Below the pieces are notes generated by a model. It ran no database searches and was not told the origin of the DNA. It saw only the letters and a list, made by a program, of their open reading frames with translations. Shown here piece by piece: positions 5,392 through 5,829 of a DNA stretch of 5,829 nt (its first letter is position 1; each line of letters starts with the position of its first letter). The translations under genes and the position numbers were made by a program. The stretch is taken from NCBI GenBank assembly GCA_016844515.1, contig JAERMP010000149.1, positions 1 to 5,829 on the forward strand, written 5' to 3'. This DNA comes from Thermoleophilia bacterium (lineage in GTDB: Bacteria > Actinomycetota > Thermoleophilia > Gaiellales > Gaiellaceae).

Positions 5392-5829
5392 ATGATCTCG
5401 GCCTCTTTCACCTTCAAGAGGTCGTCGATCGACTTCGTGTGCTCATCGGTGAGCTTCTGTACCTGCTGCTCGGCGCGCCGCTCCTCGTCGTCGCCGACGT
5501 CGCCGTTTGTCACGAGCTCACGGAGATGCTGCATCACGTCGCGCCGGACGTTTCGAGTCGCGACCTTGCCGTCCTCGGCAACCCGACGGACGACCTTCAC
5601 GAGATCCTTGCGCCGCTCCTCGGTGAGCGTCGGGATCGGCAGGCGGATGATCTTCCCGTCGTTCGACGGCGTCAACCCGAGATCCGACTCTTGGATCGCG
5701 CGTTCGATGTTCTTCATCGAGCCGGGATCGAACGGTTGAACGGTCAGCAGGCGCGGCTCCGGGGCTCCGATCGACGCGAGGCTCTTGAGCGGAGTCGGTG
5801 TGCCGTAGTAGTCGATCGTGATGCGGTCG
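5382..5829 (-). CDS. frr: Ribosome recycling factor, C-terminal part
   Basis: RRF works with EF-G to split the post-termination ribosome in the cytoplasm. The gene enters from the right edge: the last 148 or so residues of a roughly 185-residue protein are present and about 36 N-terminal residues are missing. The fragment opens with D-R-I-T-I-D-Y-Y-G-T-P-T-P-L-K-S-L-A-S, the conserved junction into domain II. It continues with Q-P-F-D, A-I-Q-E-S-D-L-G-L-T-P, and the very conserved L-T-E-E-R-R-K-D-L-V-K. T-R-N-V-R-R-D-V carries the arginines of the domain I helix that contact the ribosome. The tail D-E-E-R-R-A-E-Q-Q-V-Q-K-L-T and E-A-E-I-M-E-V-stop is typical. uppS follows in the same reading frame, just beyond the TGA, and the likely uppS ribosome site lies within the last frr codons. 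pyrH would be expected upstream but is outside the window. Confidence 0.97.
   Translation of the reverse strand, partial: DRITIDYYGTPTPLKSLASIGAPEPRLLTVQPFDPGSMKNIERAIQESDLGLTPSNDGKIIRLPIPTLTEERRKDLVKVVRRVAEDGKVATRNVRRDVMQHLRELVTNGDVGDDEERRAEQQVQKLTDEHTKSIDDLLKVKEAEIMEV

Overview
This GC-rich window carries seven genes, all read from the minus strand, in transcription order: frr (3' part), uppS, cdsA, dxr, rseP, ispG and proS (5' tip). Every product is recognisable from conserved motifs. The block frr-uppS-cdsA-dxr-rseP-ispG-proS is a well-known conserved bacterial neighbourhood. The GC content, the GTG and TTG starts, the weak Shine-Dalgarno sites and the leaderless-looking starts suggest a high-GC actinobacterium, possibly a deep branch such as Thermoleophilia. 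That placement is inference from gene style and order; no marker in the window proves it.

Layout. 5829-5382 is the ribosome recycling factor. 5339-4677 (perhaps from 5378) is undecaprenyl diphosphate synthase, which overlaps cdsA (4680-3874) by four bases. A 57-bp gap holds a small imperfect palindrome and a plausible promoter for dxr (3816-2734). dxr overlaps rseP (2737-1511) by four bases. A 126-bp gap separates rseP from ispG (1384-251), and a 123-bp gap separates ispG from proS (127-1 and beyond).

The genes join translation (frr, proS) to envelope building. Dxr and IspG are the committed step and a late step of the MEP isoprenoid pathway. UppS turns the isoprenoid products into the C55 carrier lipid used for cell wall synthesis, CdsA makes CDP-diacylglycerol for phospholipids, and RseP is an intramembrane protease.

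The least ordinary feature lies in the two larger gaps. Each holds a copy of the same roughly 80-bp two-hairpin element, in the same orientation and directly after a stop codon (rseP and ispG). The GCGGCCGC hairpin with its flank is identical apart from one base. The second hairpin has diverged in sequence but kept its 14-pair stem and GCTA loop, including one double compensatory change. It looks like a dispersed structured intergenic repeat of unknown role. Other points of interest are matched TAnnnT-N6-GTG leaderless starts for dxr and ispG, a possible CTG start for uppS, a large charged insertion in RseP and a shortened NADPH domain in Dxr. I saw no tRNA, rRNA, CRISPR array, insertion sequence or phage gene.
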